DNA from: Subdoligranulum sp. CAG:314
GTDB taxonomy: Bacteria > Bacillota > Clostridia > Christensenellales > CAG-314
Length of the DNA stretch: 8,168 nt
Direction of reading: 5' to 3'
Assembly: GCA_000437915.1 (NCBI GenBank)
Contig: FR900980.1
Span: forward strand, 1 to 8,168
Below, piece by piece: positions 6,786 to 8,168 of the stretch. Below the pieces are notes generated by a model, which saw only the letters and a list, made by a program, of their open reading frames with translations, did no database searches and was not told where the DNA came from. Both the position numbers and the translations under genes were made by a program. Position 1 is the first letter of the stretch; each line of letters begins with the position of its first letter.

Positions 6786-6814
6786 ATTATATCATGTTTG
6801 ACGGTATTATGCAA
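6786..6814 (-). promoter_or_regulatory. Strong sigma-A promoter of the nfeD-flotillin operon
   Basis: On the minus strand TTGCAT (6814-6809), exactly 17 nt and a perfect TATAAT (6791-6786) preceded by TGA (extended -10). The start would be near 6779, giving a leader of about 43 nt with the AAGGAGG site and no room for a riboswitch. Confidence 0.85.
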
Positions 6815-7030
6815 CAGAACTCGGAAAAATTGTCCGTTATGTAAATTTTGCGTCTTTTCGGTCGAAAAATGTAGTTTTTGTCGAAATCTTTTAAAACGCA
6901 CAGGCTGCGCCATATTCCGCCGCAGCGACTTCGTCCTCAAAATAAGGGAGCATGGCGGATATGATGCGTTTCCGCCGTTTCCAATTTTTACAGAGAAAAA
7001 CGAAATCTTGTTGTGCGGCGGGTTCGTCTT
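6815..7030. other. Non-coding stretch with small repeats, no convincing gene
   Basis: This lies between the nfeD promoter and the Rep remnant. Visible elements are an inverted repeat TTTTCG/CGAAAA (6855-6868), a direct repeat GTCGAAA (6861-6867 and 6880-6886), and a hairpin GCTGCG/CGCAGC (6904-6909 and 6921-6926). Open frames cross it on both strands, but none has a ribosome binding site or a recognisable product. It may be ordinary spacer, a decayed gene, or a dispersed intergenic repeat. Confidence 0.5.
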
Positions 7031-7405
7031 ACTGAAAAAGTCTCGATTGTAGAGAAGAAGGATTACAGTTTCAAGACGTACAGGCGGTAGACAACGCACA
7101 AGAACACATATTTTAACGAGCGCTTCGGGCGGAGCGATTTCGAGCCGCTGGACGATAAAGGCAAACTCGGCAGCGCCATAGCGTATCTCGTCAAATACTT
7201 GGAGAAAACGGGTGAAAAAATAGTTTACTCAAAAGGGCTGCCGCAATATTTCATTTCGGACGTTATGGACGAGGATATTGTCTGCCGCTACGGTTCGGAA
7301 GATAAGAAGCTGCTGCTTTACGACGATTTTCGTTGCTGGGACGAGGGCTGTCTTATTGGTAAGGTGAGTAAAGAGGTGATAGCGCAGATGCGCAAGAGCA
7401 GTTAA
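7031..7405 (+). pseudogene. Remnant of a probable rolling-circle replication initiator (Rep), 3' part only
   Basis: Reading one frame through 7031-7405 gives 124 codons plus stop with protein-like composition but no start codon or ribosome binding site, and one internal TAG at 7088-7090. Upstream of the TAG the frame reads SIVEKKDYSFKTYRR; after it come YFNERFGRSDFEPLDD, GSAIAYLVKYLEKTGEKI, GLPQYFISDVMDEDIVC, KLLLYDDFRCWDEG and a C-terminus VSKEVIAQMRKSS. I recall this pattern from the C-terminal half of rolling-circle replication-associated proteins in clostridial plasmids and integrated elements; that is memory, not a search. The N-terminal catalytic half, with its His-rich metal motif and catalytic Tyr, is not visible. 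The TAG is one base from TGG (Trp), a plausible nonsense mutation. The surviving piece 7199-7405 is open, but I see no start for it. Homology moderate, inactivity likely. Confidence 0.55.
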
Positions 7406-7428
7406 ATCTTGAAAACGTGTATAACATC

Positions 7429-7457
7429 TTGACTTGTGGCTAAATATAGTATATAAT
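7429..7457 (+). promoter_or_regulatory. Near-consensus promoter of the toxin-antitoxin operon
   Basis: TTGACT (7429-7434), exactly 17 nt and a perfect TATAAT (7452-7457). The start would be near 7464, six bases before the AGGAGG site of the antitoxin. Strong promoters held down by their own antitoxin are usual for such operons. Confidence 0.85.
7444..7454. promoter_or_regulatory. Candidate autoregulatory operator (ATATA-G-TATAT palindrome)
   Basis: A perfect 11-bp palindrome centred on 7449 overlaps the spacer and first bases of the -10 box. Phd/YefM antitoxins repress their operons by binding short palindromes at the promoter, so position and symmetry fit. AT-rich palindromes also arise by chance. 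Confidence 0.4.
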
Positions 7458-7484
7458 AAAGGCACAAACAGGAGGTGAAAATCT

Positions 7485-7742
7485 ATGACGATTATTCCGA
7501 TGAGAGACTTAAAAGACACCGTGGCGGTAGAAAGGCACTGTGCAGAGGCAAACGGTCCGGTGTTCGTAACCAAGAACGGTTATGGCAAATTGGTTGTAAT
7601 GGACATCGAGTATTACGAACAGACGATGCGGAAAGTTTATGAAGCAAAGCAAATCAGTGAAGGACTGTCCGATTTGGCAAGTGGAAAAACGGTAGACGGC
7701 AGCGACGTAAGAAAAAGGATGACGGAAAAGTATGGCATTTGA
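7485..7742 (+). CDS. Phd/YefM-family antitoxin
   Basis: This is the antidote and DNA-binding half of a type II toxin-antitoxin pair: it neutralises the toxin encoded next to it and represses the shared promoter. The protein is 85 residues, typical for the family. The N-terminal half (MTIIPMRDLKDT, then GPVFVTKNGYGKLVVMDIEYYE, about residues 1-45, quoted in part) is the Phd fold with its signature of a short strand-helix followed by 'P-V-x-V-T-K-N-G' and a hydrophobic strand. Residues about 46-85 are charged and probably unfolded until they wrap the toxin. AGGAGGTG (7470-7477) lies 7 nt before the ATG, an excellent site. The last 11 nt overlap the toxin gene, so the two are translationally coupled. 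The operon looks intact, unlike the Rep remnant before it. Confidence 0.92.
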   Translation: MTIIPMRDLKDTVAVERHCAEANGPVFVTKNGYGKLVVMDIEYYEQTMRKVYEAKQISEGLSDLASGKTVDGSDVRKRMTEKYGI

Positions 7743-8064
7743 ATACGATTATCGTTTTACGGAGAAAGCAGAAGCCGATTTAACGGAGATTCTGCGCTAC
7801 ATAACCGCCGACCTGTCAAATCCTTTGGCGGCGCAGGAGCTCGGAAGAAGAATTTTCGACAGCATAGACAATATCCGAAACTTTCCGCAATCCGGATTGA
7901 TTGTTGAAAATTCCTTTTTAACGGATAAAACGGTAAGAAGGCTTGTAGTTGACAATTATATCTTGTACTATAAGCCGAATGACAGCGAAAAGATAATTTA
8001 TATCGTTCGCATTGTTTACGGCAAGCGGAATTTGGATGAGATTTGTCGCGAAATAGACGGTTGA
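7732..8064 (+). CDS. RelE/ParE-superfamily toxin
   Basis: This is the toxin of the type II pair. Family members either cut mRNA on the ribosome (RelE) or poison DNA gyrase (ParE); the sequence alone does not decide which. The 110-residue protein has the superfamily layout: an N-terminal strand and two helices (YDYRFTEKAEADLTEILRYI at 5-24, then 31-51), the FPQSG turn (51-55), and the C-terminal sheet with VRRLVVDNYILYYKPND (68-84) and IIYIVRIVYGKRN (88-100). The Arg residues at 69-70, 93 and 99 are in the usual active-site region. It starts inside the last codons of the antitoxin gene (ATG at 7732, antitoxin TGA at 7740-7742), with only a weak GGAAAAG upstream, so it probably depends on coupling to antitoxin translation. 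The frame is intact. No terminator follows. Confidence 0.92.
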   Translation: MAFEYDYRFTEKAEADLTEILRYITADLSNPLAAQELGRRIFDSIDNIRNFPQSGLIVENSFLTDKTVRRLVVDNYILYYKPNDSEKIIYIVRIVYGKRNLDEICREIDG

Positions 8065-8081
8065 GTGTTCGCCCACCGCAT

Positions 8082-8109
8082 CTGAACGAAAAACTCCGAA
8101 TGATAAAAT
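8082..8109 (+). promoter_or_regulatory. Possible promoter for the downstream tRNA
   Basis: TGA then TAAAAT (8104-8109) is an extended -10 differing from consensus at one base. The -35 region (CTGAAC, 8082-8087, 16-nt spacer) is poor. A start near 8116 would precede the tRNA by about 30 nt. The tRNA could also be fed by read-through from the toxin operon, since 8065-8145 shows no terminator. Confidence 0.3.
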
Positions 8110-8145
8110 ACGGCATAAAAACGGCAATGCAGAAGCGGGAATAAC

Positions 8146-8168
8146 GGGGCGGTCGCCGAGCGGTTCAG
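8146..8168 (+). tRNA. Partial tRNA, probably tRNA-Ser, cut by the window edge
   Basis: The last 23 bases match the 5' end of a class II tRNA: a 7-nt acceptor strand GGGGCGG (8146-8152), T8 (8153), C9, then a D-arm beginning GCCGAGCGGTT (8155-8165) with A14 and the conserved GG (8162-8163). GCCGAGnGGTT after T8 is typical of serine tRNAs. Neither the anticodon nor the 3' half is present, so identity and function cannot be confirmed; tRNA-Leu is an alternative. Confidence 0.55.

Noticed and set aside
6798..7052. Plus-strand frame of 84 codons with CxxCxxC and CxxC patterns resembling a zinc or iron-sulphur protein
   Set aside because: Begins at TTG inside the nfeD promoter without a ribosome binding site, and the Cys spacing does not continue as a known fold. 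Probably chance reading of the repeat-bearing intergenic block.
6779..7099. Minus-strand frame of 106 codons upstream of nfeD
   Set aside because: Runs through the nfeD promoter and into the Rep remnant, has no ribosome binding site, and its composition is not protein-like.
7229..7573. Minus-strand frame of 114 codons across the Rep remnant and TA promoter
   Set aside because: No ribosome binding site; antisense to a near-consensus promoter and to better supported coding DNA.
1..8168. CRISPR array, insertion sequence or other long repeats
   Set aside because: No regularly spaced direct repeats, transposase-like frame or paired terminal inverted repeats were seen by eye; only short local repeats are present.

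Overview
The window looks like part of a chromosome from a Clostridia-type member of the Bacillota, probably an uncultured gut lineage. This is inferred from strong GGAGG-type ribosome binding sites, sigma-A promoters with TGn-extended -10 boxes, a lipoprotein with Cys-paired modules typical of clostridial surface proteins, a FloT/NfeD pair, and a remnant resembling a clostridial rolling-circle Rep. Base composition is close to balanced. The left edge is an implausible run of 12 G, so it may be a contig end.

Layout: (1) 16-1063, an exported lipoprotein on + with a truncated promoter and a strong terminator. (2) 1113-1620, a small single-pass membrane protein on - with its own promoter. (3) 1626-3004, serS (seryl-tRNA synthetase) on - with promoter and terminator. 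(4) 3065-4485, cysS (cysteinyl-tRNA synthetase) on +, divergent from serS; its promoter is so close to the ATG that the mRNA is probably leaderless. (5) 4582-4613, a bidirectional terminator between convergent units. (6) 4634-6814, a two-gene nfeD-flotillin operon on - with a near-consensus promoter. (7) about 6815-7030, non-coding DNA. (8) 7031-8064, accessory DNA: the decayed 3' part of a probable rolling-circle Rep gene, then an intact Phd/YefM antitoxin and RelE/ParE toxin pair. (9) 8146-8168, the 5' end of a probable serine-type tRNA cut by the window edge.

The left three quarters is housekeeping and envelope: two aminoacyl-tRNA synthetases that charge tRNAs, and a membrane-scaffold operon. 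The right end has the look of an integration scar: a dead replication gene, a still functional-looking addiction module and a tRNA gene side by side. I see no clearly new multi-gene system. The points most worth a second look are the leaderless cysS start, the Rep remnant with one in-frame TAG followed by the toxin-antitoxin pair beside a tRNA, the Asp-rich tandem repeat in the NfeD loop, and the unassigned 141-residue membrane protein.
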